Part shown: piece by piece, positions 20,935 to 29,256 of the stretch
Layout: each line of letters opens with the position of its first letter
How positions within the stretch are numbered: position 1 is the first letter of the stretch
NCBI GenBank assembly: GCA_017642895.1
Contig: JAEPON010000002.1
Location: 310,001 to 374,000, forward strand
Direction: 5' to 3'
DNA length: 64,000 nt
Origin: Roseitalea sp.
Lineage (GTDB): Bacteria; Pseudomonadota; Alphaproteobacteria; Rhizobiales; Rhizobiaceae
The notes under the pieces: generated by a model
The model's database searches: none
The model's input: only the letters and a program-made list of their open reading frames with translations
Told to the model about the DNA's origin: nothing
Program-made: the position numbers and the translations under genes

Positions 20935-22334
20935 GCCGCAACATCCTCCTGATGATTGCCGACGATCTGGGCCGCATGGCCGGCTGCTATGGCGAACCGG
21001 CGATCGCAACGCCCAACATCGACCAGCTGGCGGGACAGGGCACGCGCTTTGACATGGCCTTCACCTCGACCGCGTCCTGCTCGGCCAGCCGTTCGGTGAT
21101 CTATACCGGCCTGCATACGCACCAGAACGGCCAATACGGCCTGCATCACGACCATCACCACTTCATGACCTTCAGGCATGTCGAAACCGCACCCGCCCTC
21201 TTGAACGCGCGCGGCTATCTGACGGGCATCATCGGCAAGGTCCATGTCGGCCCGGCCGAGACCTACCCATGGGTGGTGCGCGAGGAGAGCGGCACGCGCG
21301 ACATTGGCTGGGTCGCCGCGCGTGCGCGCGCCTTTCTGGACACCGCCCGCAATGCCGAACAGCCCTTCTTCCTGACCATCGGCTTCATCGATCCGCATCG
21401 CGACATGACGCGCTCGGGCTTCGGCAATGACGATTTCGATGGCGATCCCAACGAGCGCGCATTTTCCCCGGACGAGGTCTCGGTGCCGCCCTTCCTCAGT
21501 GACCTGCCGGAGGTGCGTCTCGAGCTGGCCGAATATTATCGTTCCGTGCACCGGCTGGACCGGGGCATCGGCCTGCTCCTGGATGCGCTCCAAGAGGCTG
21601 GCCATGCGGACGACACGCTGGTAATTTTTCTGAGCGACAATGGCGCGCCGTTCCTCAACTCCAAGACGACGCTCTACGACGCCGGCGTCCACCTGCCGCT
21701 GATCATGCACAGACCCGGCGCACGCCGGGGCGTTGCCAACCCGAACCTGGTTTCGTTTGTCGACATATTGCCGACCCTGCTCGACTGGGCCGGCGCAGAG
21801 CCGGCCGACGACAAACGACCGGGCCGGTCGCTGCTGCCGATCCTCGAAGACGAAACCCTGCGCGACGACTGGCGGATGGTCTTCGGCTCGCACACATTCC
21901 ACGAGATCACCAATTACTGGCCGACCCGTTTCGCACGCACGCCGCGCTACAAATACCATCGCAACGTCGCCTGGCAGCTCGACTTTCCGTTTTCCGGCGA
22001 CCTTTGCGGCTCGCTCTCCTGGGAGGGCATGCGCAATGCCGACCCGGCGATGATCGGCAGGCGCTCGGTCAGGGATTATGTCCGCCGCCCGCCCGAGGAA
22101 CTCTACGATCTCGGCGCCGATCCGTTCGAGGTGAACAATCTGGCTGACAATCCCGACCATCGGGACGTGCTGAGCCAACTGCGCGCGGCCACGGAAGACT
22201 GGCAGCGTGCCACCGACGATCCGTGGCTCTATCGGGACGGCGTATCAGTGCGCGCCGTACGCCACCATCTCGATGCCGGGCTCCAATTGCCCGACCGGTT
22301 CGATTTCGACTGCGACAAGCCGGGCAACCGCTGA
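20931..22334 (+). CDS. Cytoplasmic type I sulfatase
   Basis: A 467-residue alkaline-phosphatase-superfamily sulfatase. The metal site starts at ADDLG (D11, D12), and the formylglycine motif is C50-S-A-S-R54, with Ala where Pro is most common. A second metal cluster is FLSDNGAPF, and HVGPAETYP contributes active-site His. There is no signal peptide, so the enzyme acts in the cytoplasm on an imported sulfate ester. It needs a formylglycine-generating enzyme, not encoded in this window. Last gene of the sugar locus, coupled to the kinase by a four-base overlap. Phosphonate or choline-sulfate hydrolases share the fold, so the substrate class is probable but not certain. Confidence 0.85.
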   Translation: MSRNILLMIADDLGRMAGCYGEPAIATPNIDQLAGQGTRFDMAFTSTASCSASRSVIYTGLHTHQNGQYGLHHDHHHFMTFRHVETAPALLNARGYLTGIIGKVHVGPAETYPWVVREESGTRDIGWVAARARAFLDTARNAEQPFFLTIGFIDPHRDMTRSGFGNDDFDGDPNERAFSPDEVSVPPFLSDLPEVRLELAEYYRSVHRLDRGIGLLLDALQEAGHADDTLVIFLSDNGAPFLNSKTTLYDAGVHLPLIMHRPGARRGVANPNLVSFVDILPTLLDWAGAEPADDKRPGRSLLPILEDETLRDDWRMVFGSHTFHEITNYWPTRFARTPRYKYHRNVAWQLDFPFSGDLCGSLSWEGMRNADPAMIGRRSVRDYVRRPPEELYDLGADPFEVNNLADNPDHRDVLSQLRAATEDWQRATDDPWLYRDGVSVRAVRHHLDAGLQLPDRFDFDCDKPGNR

Positions 22335-22539
22335 CAGGCAACGCTGCCCTTCGGCCGGCCTTTGGCGGCATATGCGACGGCTCGCTTATCCAGCTTCACT
22401 GCGCGCAATCTGAGCGCGTTCTTGTCTTGGACGTCCTTGTTGTCCGGCGCCCGTCCGTCAACGCCTCTCTCCCGTGTTTCCAACCCGATCTAGCGCTTCC
22501 AGTCACAGGAAGGTCAAGCGTTGTCGGTTCAAGCCCGGC
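22335..22539. other. Convergent intergenic gap, no gene seen
   Basis: These 205 bases separate the ends of the sulfatase and mannitol-dehydrogenase-family genes. No protein-like frame or RNA gene is visible. A weak pairing of CGCTTCC with GGAA...AAGCG near 22493-22521 is the only hairpin candidate, and it lacks a T-run on either strand. Termination here is probably Rho-dependent. Confidence 0.4.
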
Positions 22540-24000
22540 TCATTGCGGCAGCGCTGCGCGCGGGCCGCCTTCGGCCATGGTTGCGGCAAGGGCGCGTATT
22601 GGCTCTGTGAACCATGCTGCGTCCGACAGCGGGCCGAACACCTCGCGCATGGCAAGGACCGCATCCGCATGGTCCGCCGGATCGCCATAACGGTTGGCAA
22701 GAGCGGCAAAGCGCTCCGACATGGGGTCATCGACCGGGCCGCGTCGCAGAAAGTGAATCCAGGCGGCCACACCCCTTGCAAGGCCATCCCAGTTCTTGCC
22801 GTCTGCTCTGGCGTCGCGGATTGTCTCGATCAGTCTCTGGGGTATTTTCTGGCTCCCGTCCATGGCGATCTGCGCGGTCCTGTGCTTGAGCGCCGGGTTG
22901 CGGAACCGGGTTCGCAGCGCGCGCCCATATTGATCGAGATCCCGGGACGGCAGATCGAGCGTTGCCGCCGCTTCGTTCATCACCTGCGTGACCAGTTGCG
23001 CGAGTGCGGCATCGTTCATCGCGTCGGCCACCGTCTCGTGCCCGACGAGCTGGCCAAAATAGGCGAGCGTCGAATGCGCGCCATTGAGCATGCGCAGCTT
23101 CATCTTTTCGAACGGTTCGACATCGGCGACAAGCTCGGCGCCGGCGGCCGAAAAGTCGGGTCGGCCGGCGGGAAAAACGTCCTCGATCACCCATTGCGTG
23201 AACGGTTCGGTGACCACCGGCCAGGCATCGGCAAGGCCGGTCAGCGCTTGGATTTCGGTTCGGTCCGCATCGCTCGTTGCCGGCACGATCCGGTCGACCA
23301 TGCTCGATGGAAACGCGACATTTCCGGTGATCCAGCCTGACAGCGAATCGTCCGCAAGCGCGGCATATTGACCAACGATCCGGGCCAGCGTCCGGCCGTT
23401 GGCCGGAAGATTGTCGCACGACAGCACCGTGAAGGGGGCGATGCCGGCCTGACGCCGTTGACGCAGCGCCTCCACCAAAAGCCCGGGCACCGTGGCCGGC
23501 TGGCCGGGGCGGGCGAGATCGGCCTTGATGCCATCATTGCCGGGATCGAGATCGCCCGTCGCCGGATCGTGGCAATAGCCCTTTTCGGTCACCGTCAGGC
23601 TGACGATCCGCGTTGCCGGATCGGTCATGGCGGCGAGCACCGGCCCGGCACCGTCGGCGGCGACCAAAAGATCGATCACCGAGCCGATGATGCGCGGTTG
23701 CGTGGAGGCCCCGTCCTTGACAGCCAGCGTGTAGAGCCCATCTTGCGGCGCCAGCGCATCGCGCATGTCGGGGCGGCGCAACGACACGCCGCGAATGCCC
23801 CATGTCGTGTCGGCCAAAAGACAATCATCGACATAGACGGCCTGGTGGGCGCGGTGGAAGTTGCCGACCCCCAGATGCACGATGCCCGGCGTGATCCGCG
23901 CCCGGTCATAGGCCGGCAGGCGTGCGGCGGCTCGATCGACGGCGCGTTCGGTCAGACGAACCGGTTCATCCCCTGATGGCGGGTCGGCGCGTTCGGTCAC
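22540..24000 (-). CDS. Mannitol dehydrogenase-family oxidoreductase (fructuronate reductase-like)
   Basis: A polyol or hexuronate NAD-dependent dehydrogenase, 486 residues from a GTG at 24000 that follows GAGAGG; an upstream GTG at 24060 lacks a ribosome site. Family motifs are VHLGVGNFHRAHQAVYVDD, the dinucleotide region, CDNLPANG, TQWVIED and the catalytic lysine region KMKLRMLNGAHS. It is related to but clearly different from the mtlK product in this window. It stands alone, facing the Liv-type operon. Family members reduce fructuronate, tagaturonate or fructose, and the choice cannot be made from sequence. Confidence 0.88.
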   Translation of the reverse strand: MTERADPPSGDEPVRLTERAVDRAAARLPAYDRARITPGIVHLGVGNFHRAHQAVYVDDCLLADTTWGIRGVSLRRPDMRDALAPQDGLYTLAVKDGASTQPRIIGSVIDLLVAADGAGPVLAAMTDPATRIVSLTVTEKGYCHDPATGDLDPGNDGIKADLARPGQPATVPGLLVEALRQRRQAGIAPFTVLSCDNLPANGRTLARIVGQYAALADDSLSGWITGNVAFPSSMVDRIVPATSDADRTEIQALTGLADAWPVVTEPFTQWVIEDVFPAGRPDFSAAGAELVADVEPFEKMKLRMLNGAHSTLAYFGQLVGHETVADAMNDAALAQLVTQVMNEAAATLDLPSRDLDQYGRALRTRFRNPALKHRTAQIAMDGSQKIPQRLIETIRDARADGKNWDGLARGVAAWIHFLRRGPVDDPMSERFAALANRYGDPADHADAVLAMREVFGPLSDAAWFTEPIRALAATMAEGGPRAALPQ

Positions 24001-24316
24001 GTCTTCAAACCTCTCGCGGAACAGGCGCGGGATCGCCGTTCGTGTGCGCCCCGCCAACACCGATCGTTAAACCTCAAGGCCCCCAACACACCGCCCTCTT
24101 GCCGATCACATCAATGCCCACTGTCAAACGCGTTCCATCGCCGCGGTCAACCGAAACCACTCTTTGGTCAACGGCGCCATGAGCGGGCGGCATATTGCGG
24201 CCCAGTGCCGGCCGTGCGAAGAATCCTCCGAGCCGATGGATCGGCGCCAGCGGCGATGCATTGAACGCAGCCGCAAGCGCGATACATCCTCGGGTCCTTG
24301 GGGAGGAAGTGAGCGC
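24001..24316. promoter_or_regulatory. Divergent control region, 316 bp
   Basis: This region holds the start signals for the minus-strand dehydrogenase and the plus-strand Liv-type operon. No gene is visible. A GTCAA core recurs three times between about 24123 and 24172, two of the copies in the context GGTCAACNG, which may be a regulator half-site. A GGGAGGA ribosome site for the ATPase gene ends the region. No local regulator gene accompanies this operon. Confidence 0.35.
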
Positions 24317-25078
24317 ATGCTCGAAGTGCGCGACGTGCATCTGTCGTTTGGCGGCATCAAGGCGCTGCAAGGCGTCGGCTTCGCCGCAAAGGCCGGCGAG
24401 ATCACCGGTGTCATCGGCCCCAACGGCGCGGGCAAGACCAGCCTGTTCAACGCCATTTCGGGCTTCTACCAGCCAGACCGTGGCCAGGTTCTGTTTGACG
24501 GCGCCGACATCACCGGCCTGTCGCCGGACAGGCGCGCAGAACTGGGCATCGCCCGAACGTTCCAGAACATCGCGCTCTTCCGCGGCATGACGGTGCTCGA
24601 CAACATCAAGCTGGGCGGCCACACCCGGTTGCGGACGGGCCTCTGGTCGGCGCTGGGCTATTTCGGACCGGCCCGGCGTGAGGAACTCGAACTGCGGCGC
24701 GAGATCGAGGAGAAGGTGATCGATTTTCTAGAGATCGACCATATCCGCAAATATCCGATCACCATCCTGCCCTACGGCCTGCAAAAGCGCGTCGAACTGG
24801 GCCGTGCGCTCGCCATGCAGCCCAGGGTGCTGCTGCTCGATGAGCCGGTGGCCGGCATGAACCGCGAGGAAACCGCGGACATGGCGCGCTTCATCCTCGA
24901 CGTGCAAGAACAGTTCGGCACGACGATCCTTCTGGTCGAACATGACATGCACATGGTCATGGACATCTGCTCGCGCATCGTCGTTCTGAACTTCGGCCAG
25001 CAGATCGCGTCCGGCACGCCCGCCGAAGTGTCCGGCGACCCGGACGTCATCGAAGCCTATCTGGGCGCGGCGGCATAA
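24317..25078 (+). CDS. Branched-chain-amino-acid-type ABC ATPase (LivG-like)
   Basis: A 253-residue ATPase with Walker A GPNGAGKTS, Walker B VLLLDEPVAGMN, and the LivG-type insertion TRLRTGLWSALGYFGPARREE before the signature. The signature itself is unusual: LPYGLQKRVELGRAL, as in many LivG proteins. The start at 24317 follows GGGAGGA; the longer open frame has no protein character upstream. First gene of a five-part HAAT importer (ATPase, two permeases, receptor, second ATPase) ending in an acyl-CoA synthetase. Confidence 0.9.
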   Translation: MLEVRDVHLSFGGIKALQGVGFAAKAGEITGVIGPNGAGKTSLFNAISGFYQPDRGQVLFDGADITGLSPDRRAELGIARTFQNIALFRGMTVLDNIKLGGHTRLRTGLWSALGYFGPARREELELRREIEEKVIDFLEIDHIRKYPITILPYGLQKRVELGRALAMQPRVLLLDEPVAGMNREETADMARFILDVQEQFGTTILLVEHDMHMVMDICSRIVVLNFGQQIASGTPAEVSGDPDVIEAYLGAAA

Positions 25079-25088
25079 GGGGTCGGCG

Positions 25089-26093
25089 ATGGGAGAATTC
25101 ATCCAGTTCACGCTGAACGGGCTGATGGCCGGCACGATCTATGCGCTGATCGCCGTCGGCATCGTCTCGGTCTTCAAGGCGACCAAGGTGGTCAATTTCG
25201 CCCATGGCTACATCATCATGTTCGGCGCCTATTTCTATTTCACCTTCTCGGTGATCGTGCCCGGCGCGCCATGGGCGCCGGACTGGCTGCAAAGCTGGGA
25301 GCCCGCCTGGATGGTGGCGATGAAGGCTGACCTGCCCATGTTCTCGCCGATGGGCGCGGTGCTGGACTGGCTCTCGAACCTGCCGCGCATCGTCTTGGGG
25401 TTGGCCGGTGCCGTCATCTGCAACGCGCTTCTGGGCCTTTTGATTGAACGGACCCTGATGCGGCCGCTGATCGGCCAGTCGACATTCGCAATGATCATGA
25501 TCACCGTCGGGCTGATCTCGGTGCTCTCGGGCACCAAGGGGCTGATCTGGACGGCGGATGCCGAATTCGTGCCGCACATCGCGCCCAACACGCCGATCCG
25601 CCTGAACCTCTTCGACACGCCGATCTTCCTGTTCGGCGCCGATCTGGTCAATGTCGCCGTCGCGCTCCTCCTGTTCGGCGCGATCGTCGCCATGGTCCGC
25701 TACACCAAGGGTGGCGTTGCGATCCGCGCCACCGCCGAGGACCAGTCGACCGCCTATTCGATGGGCATATCGGTGCCGCGCGTCTTCTCGCGCGCCTGGG
25801 TGCTGGCGGCAACGACCGGCGCGATCGCCGGCGCGATCCTGGCAACGCGAAACGGCGTCTCGCCCTCGCTCGGCCTGTTCGGCTTTTCGGTTCTGGCCAT
25901 TGTCCTCATGGGCGGGCTAGACAGCTATGTCGGCGTCTTCATCGCCGCGCTGACGGTCGGGTTCCTGGAAGCCATGGCGCAATGGCAGTTCGGCGGCGAG
26001 TTCGCCGAGGTGGTGCCCTATGTCGCTGTCCTGATCGTCATCCTGATCCGGCCGCACGGCCTGTTCGGCCAGAAGGAGGTCGAGCGCATATGA
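25089..26093 (+). CDS. Branched-chain-amino-acid-type ABC permease (LivH-like)
   Basis: A 334-residue integral membrane protein starting with the LivH hallmark LNGLMAGTIYALIAVGIVSVFKATKVVNFAHG, with RPLIGQSTFAMIMITVGL mid-protein and MGGLDSYVGVFIAALTVGFLE near the end. About eight to nine helices are apparent. Compared with LivH of E. coli it carries a longer periplasmic segment (about residues 55-95). Overlaps the next permease by ATGA. Confidence 0.92.
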   Translation: MGEFIQFTLNGLMAGTIYALIAVGIVSVFKATKVVNFAHGYIIMFGAYFYFTFSVIVPGAPWAPDWLQSWEPAWMVAMKADLPMFSPMGAVLDWLSNLPRIVLGLAGAVICNALLGLLIERTLMRPLIGQSTFAMIMITVGLISVLSGTKGLIWTADAEFVPHIAPNTPIRLNLFDTPIFLFGADLVNVAVALLLFGAIVAMVRYTKGGVAIRATAEDQSTAYSMGISVPRVFSRAWVLAATTGAIAGAILATRNGVSPSLGLFGFSVLAIVLMGGLDSYVGVFIAALTVGFLEAMAQWQFGGEFAEVVPYVAVLIVILIRPHGLFGQKEVERI

Positions 26094-27163
26094 TCACCGG
26101 CGATCTGAAGGCGACCTACGCGGCCGACGAGCGCGTTCTCAACAACAGCTACAAGCAGGCGTTCGTCGTAGCCATGGCAGCGCTCTGCGCGCTGATGCCG
26201 CTCATCGCCAACGACTACATCATCCTCGTCGCCTCGCAGATGGGCATCATGCTGATCGCCGTCGTCGGTGTGAATGTCGTTATCGGCTACACCGGCCTTC
26301 TGTCGCTCGGCCATGCCGCCTTCATGGCCATCGGCGCCTATTCGATCCCGATCCTGCACCGGCTGATGGACAATGCCGGCTTGCCGGACGGTGTCATGCC
26401 GTTCATCGCCATCCCCGGGGCGATCGCGATCTCGGCGATTGTCGGCATCATTGTCGGCCTGCCGTCCCTCAGGGTCAAAGGGCTCTATCTGGCAGTCGCT
26501 ACGCTCAGCGCGAACTTCATCATCATCTTCCTGATCGAACTCGAAGCGCTGGCGCCATGGACCGGCGGGCTTGTGGGACTGAACACACCCGACGCCAACA
26601 TATTGGGCTGGCAACTGGACACGCAGCGCGAAATGTTCGCGCTGATCGCCGCGCTCGCCTTTCTGACCATCCTGACGGTGCAGAACCTCTTCCGCACCCG
26701 TGTCGGCCGCGCCTTCATCGCCATTCGCGAACGCGACTATTCGGCCGAGATCCTCGGAATTTCCCTCTTCCGCTACAAGCTGATGAGCTTTGCGATCTCG
26801 GCGGCCTGCTGCGGCCTTGCCGGGGCGCTGTTCGCCTATTTCTATGCCCGCATCCTGCCCGAACAGTTCGAACTGGCGCTGTCGCTTCAACTGGTCGCCG
26901 CCTTGATTGTCGGCGGCATGGGCCGCACCATGGGACCGGTGTTCGGCGTGATGGTCATTGTCATGGTGCCGGAAGTATTGAAGTTTACCTTCGGCATGGT
27001 CGCGGGAGGCGCGGCCGAAGTGGCACAGTTGCGCGCGCCGGTTCAGGAGATCATCTTTGGTCTTCTGATCATCTTTTTCTTGATGTTCGAACCTTTGGGC
27101 ATCAACCAACTGGTCGACAGGGGCATTCGGGCCCTCAACCGCTGGCCGTTTGCCCGCGGCTGA
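26090..27163 (+). CDS. Branched-chain-amino-acid-type ABC permease (LivM-like)
   Basis: A 357-residue membrane protein with the LivM fingerprint NVVIGYTGLLSLGHAAFMAIGAY and the family segment VGRAFIAIRERDYSAEILGISLFRYKLMSFAISA. A cytoplasmic stretch of roughly 28 residues precedes the first helix. The ATG at 26090 overlaps the LivH-like stop. It completes the translocation pore with that protein. Confidence 0.92.
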   Translation: MITGDLKATYAADERVLNNSYKQAFVVAMAALCALMPLIANDYIILVASQMGIMLIAVVGVNVVIGYTGLLSLGHAAFMAIGAYSIPILHRLMDNAGLPDGVMPFIAIPGAIAISAIVGIIVGLPSLRVKGLYLAVATLSANFIIIFLIELEALAPWTGGLVGLNTPDANILGWQLDTQREMFALIAALAFLTILTVQNLFRTRVGRAFIAIRERDYSAEILGISLFRYKLMSFAISAACCGLAGALFAYFYARILPEQFELALSLQLVAALIVGGMGRTMGPVFGVMVIVMVPEVLKFTFGMVAGGAAEVAQLRAPVQEIIFGLLIIFFLMFEPLGINQLVDRGIRALNRWPFARG

Positions 27164-27194
27164 CCGTTCAAACCGTCTCAGGGAGGAGACCGAC

Positions 27195-28403
27195 ATGAAA
27201 CAGACCCGCCGTACATTCATCGCCACCGGTGCCGCCGCGACGGCGGCGCTCGGCATGCCGACCATCCTGCGCGCGCAGCCGTCCGAATATGTCATTGGCG
27301 CATCGCTGCCGCTGACCGGCCCGTTCGCCACCGCCGGCCAACTGGTCGCGCCCGCCTTCACGCTCGCAGAAAAGCTGATCAACGATGAGGGCGGCATTGG
27401 CGGCACGCCGATCCGGTTCGTCACCGAGGATTCCGGCTATATCCCGCAGAACGCGCTCGCCAACTATCAGCGCGCGCTTGCCACCGAGGGCGACGCGCTG
27501 GTCGCCTATTTCGGCGATTCGACCGGCTTCATGAAGCTGGTTGCGCCGGAGCTGACCGGCGACCAGGCTCGGCTGATGGGCTCGACCTCGTTTGCCTCCG
27601 AACTCGCCAACCCGGCCACCAACCCCTACCAGTATCTCGCCGGCCCGTCCTATCAGGACCAGTTCGACATCCTGTTGCAGAACATCAAGGATGCCGGCGG
27701 CTCGAACGTTGCCTTCATCTTCTCCAACACCGAGTTCGGGCGCGACCCGATCGAACACGGCAAGATGCGGGCCGAGGAACTGGGCATCGAGGTGGTGCTG
27801 GAGGAATCCACCAAGCCGCAGGGCGCCGATATTCCTACCCATGTCACCAAGCTCGCCCAGTCGGGCGCCGAATATGCCATCCTTCAGGGCTATGTGACCG
27901 GCGTCTGGCCGCAACTGATCGGCGGCGCCCGCCAGTTCGGCCTGCCCACCCAGTTCATGGGCACCTTCTGGGGCATGGAGAAGCTGATCGCCGACCGCGT
28001 CACCGCCGAGGCCGGCCCGTTCCTCGACGGTTACCAGGGCGTGATGCCCTATCGCTATTTCTACGATCGCGAGGACGCGCCGCGCTACCAGCTTTTTGCC
28101 GAAGCGGCCAAGGAGATGTTTGCCGGCACGCCGCTCGAAAACTACATGTCCACCTGGACGCTGCAGACCATGTGCGCGCTCGAAATCGCCATCAAGGCGC
28201 TGCGCGATACGGTCGAGGGCGGCAACGAGCCGACGCCGGACAATCTGGCCGCGGCTCTTTCCGGGATCACCGACTGGGATACGGGCGGTTTCTTCGGCGG
28301 CCCGGTCTCGATGGTCGACAACAAGATCGGCACCGGACGGGTGTACCAGTACTCGACCGAAACCGGCCTGTTCACGCCGACCTCGGACTGGTTCACGGTC
28401 TGA
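27195..28403 (+). CDS. ABC-importer receptor, branched-chain-amino-acid-binding type
   Basis: A 402-residue periplasmic receptor with a twin-arginine-like signal (QTRRTFIATGAAATAALG) from the ATG at 27195, which follows GGGAGGAG. The mature protein opens with VIGASLPLTGPFATAGQ and has the type I periplasmic-binding fold (GSNVAFIFSNTEFGRDPIEHGK). Beside an acyl-CoA synthetase, the ligand is more likely an aliphatic or aromatic carboxylate than leucine. A perfect hairpin follows nine bases after the stop. Confidence 0.9.
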   Translation: MKQTRRTFIATGAAATAALGMPTILRAQPSEYVIGASLPLTGPFATAGQLVAPAFTLAEKLINDEGGIGGTPIRFVTEDSGYIPQNALANYQRALATEGDALVAYFGDSTGFMKLVAPELTGDQARLMGSTSFASELANPATNPYQYLAGPSYQDQFDILLQNIKDAGGSNVAFIFSNTEFGRDPIEHGKMRAEELGIEVVLEESTKPQGADIPTHVTKLAQSGAEYAILQGYVTGVWPQLIGGARQFGLPTQFMGTFWGMEKLIADRVTAEAGPFLDGYQGVMPYRYFYDREDAPRYQLFAEAAKEMFAGTPLENYMSTWTLQTMCALEIAIKALRDTVEGGNEPTPDNLAAALSGITDWDTGGFFGGPVSMVDNKIGTGRVYQYSTETGLFTPTSDWFTV

Positions 28404-28411
28404 CGCCCTCA

Positions 28412-28433
28412 CGCCCGGGCTCCGGCCCGGGCG
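28412..28433 (+). promoter_or_regulatory. Stem-loop after the Liv-type receptor gene
   Basis: A perfect 9-bp GC-only stem (CGCCCGGGC with GCCCGGGCG) and a TCCG loop begin nine bases past the receptor stop, with no T-run. The operon continues 18 bp later with the second ATPase. Its position matches the stem-loops after other receptor genes in this window and suggests stabilisation of the receptor message. Confidence 0.65.
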
Positions 28434-28451
28434 CAGGCCGGCTGCACACCC

Positions 28452-29246
28452 ATGCTCACCATCGAAAACATCGAGGTTACCTACCACCACACGCTGCAGG
28501 CCTTGCGGGGCCTGTCGCTGGAGGTGCCCGAAGGCAAGATCGTCACGCTTTTGGGCACCAACGGCGCGGGCAAGACGACGACGCTCAAGGCCGCCTCGAA
28601 CCTGTTGCAGCTCGAAAACGGGCAGATCGGCGACGGCCGCATCGTCTTTCGCGGCCAGTCGACCCAAGGCGTGACGCCCGACAGGCTCGTCCAGCGTGGC
28701 ATGTTCCATGTCCGCGAGGGACGGCACATCTTCACCGAGATGACTGTCGACGACAATCTGATCGCCGCCTCCTATGCGCTCAACGGGTCGAGCCGAAAGC
28801 CGGACTATGACAAGGTCTACGACTTCTTCCCCAGGCTGCGCGAGCGGCGCGGCCAGATTGCCGGCTACCTGTCGGGCGGCGAACAGCAAATGCTTGCCTT
28901 CGGGCGGGCGATGATCGCCCAGCCGAGCCTCATCCTGATGGACGAACCCTCGCTGGGGTTGGCGCCGAAGATCGTCGAGGAGATCTTTTCAACCATCCGG
29001 CGCCTCAATGAAGAGGACGGCGCATCGATCCTGCTGGTCGAGCAGAATGCCGGCGTTGCCTTCCAGGTGGCCGACTATGGCTACATCATGGAAAGCGGGC
29101 AGATCGTGCTCGAAGGCCCGGTCGCAAAGCTGAGGGAAGACCGGGACATCCGCAGCTTTTATCTGGGCGTCGCCGAGGAAGGCACCGAGCGGCAGAGCTT
29201 CCGCGATGTCAAACATTACAAGCGCCGCAAGCGCTGGCTGAGTTGA
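28452..29246 (+). CDS. Branched-chain-amino-acid-type ABC ATPase (LivF-like)
   Basis: A 264-residue ATPase with Walker A GTNGAGKTT, signature LSGGEQQMLAFGRAM and Walker B LILMDEPSLGLAPK, the last two being the LivF form. The C-terminus is about 20 residues longer than usual and very basic (DVKHYKRRKRWLS), a tail seen in LivF copies that travel with acyl-CoA synthetases. The synthetase gene starts ten bases later. Confidence 0.9.
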   Translation: MLTIENIEVTYHHTLQALRGLSLEVPEGKIVTLLGTNGAGKTTTLKAASNLLQLENGQIGDGRIVFRGQSTQGVTPDRLVQRGMFHVREGRHIFTEMTVDDNLIAASYALNGSSRKPDYDKVYDFFPRLRERRGQIAGYLSGGEQQMLAFGRAMIAQPSLILMDEPSLGLAPKIVEEIFSTIRRLNEEDGASILLVEQNAGVAFQVADYGYIMESGQIVLEGPVAKLREDRDIRSFYLGVAEEGTERQSFRDVKHYKRRKRWLS

Positions 29247-29256
29247 GGACGGAACG

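Noticed and set aside
22492-22521. Possible hairpin or repeat fragment in the sulfatase/dehydrogenase gap.
   Set aside because: The pairing is interrupted and no T-run or repeat boundary is present.
27168-28889. A 573-codon minus-strand frame opposite the Liv-type receptor.
   Set aside because: It crosses the gap between two genuine genes and shows only antisense composition.
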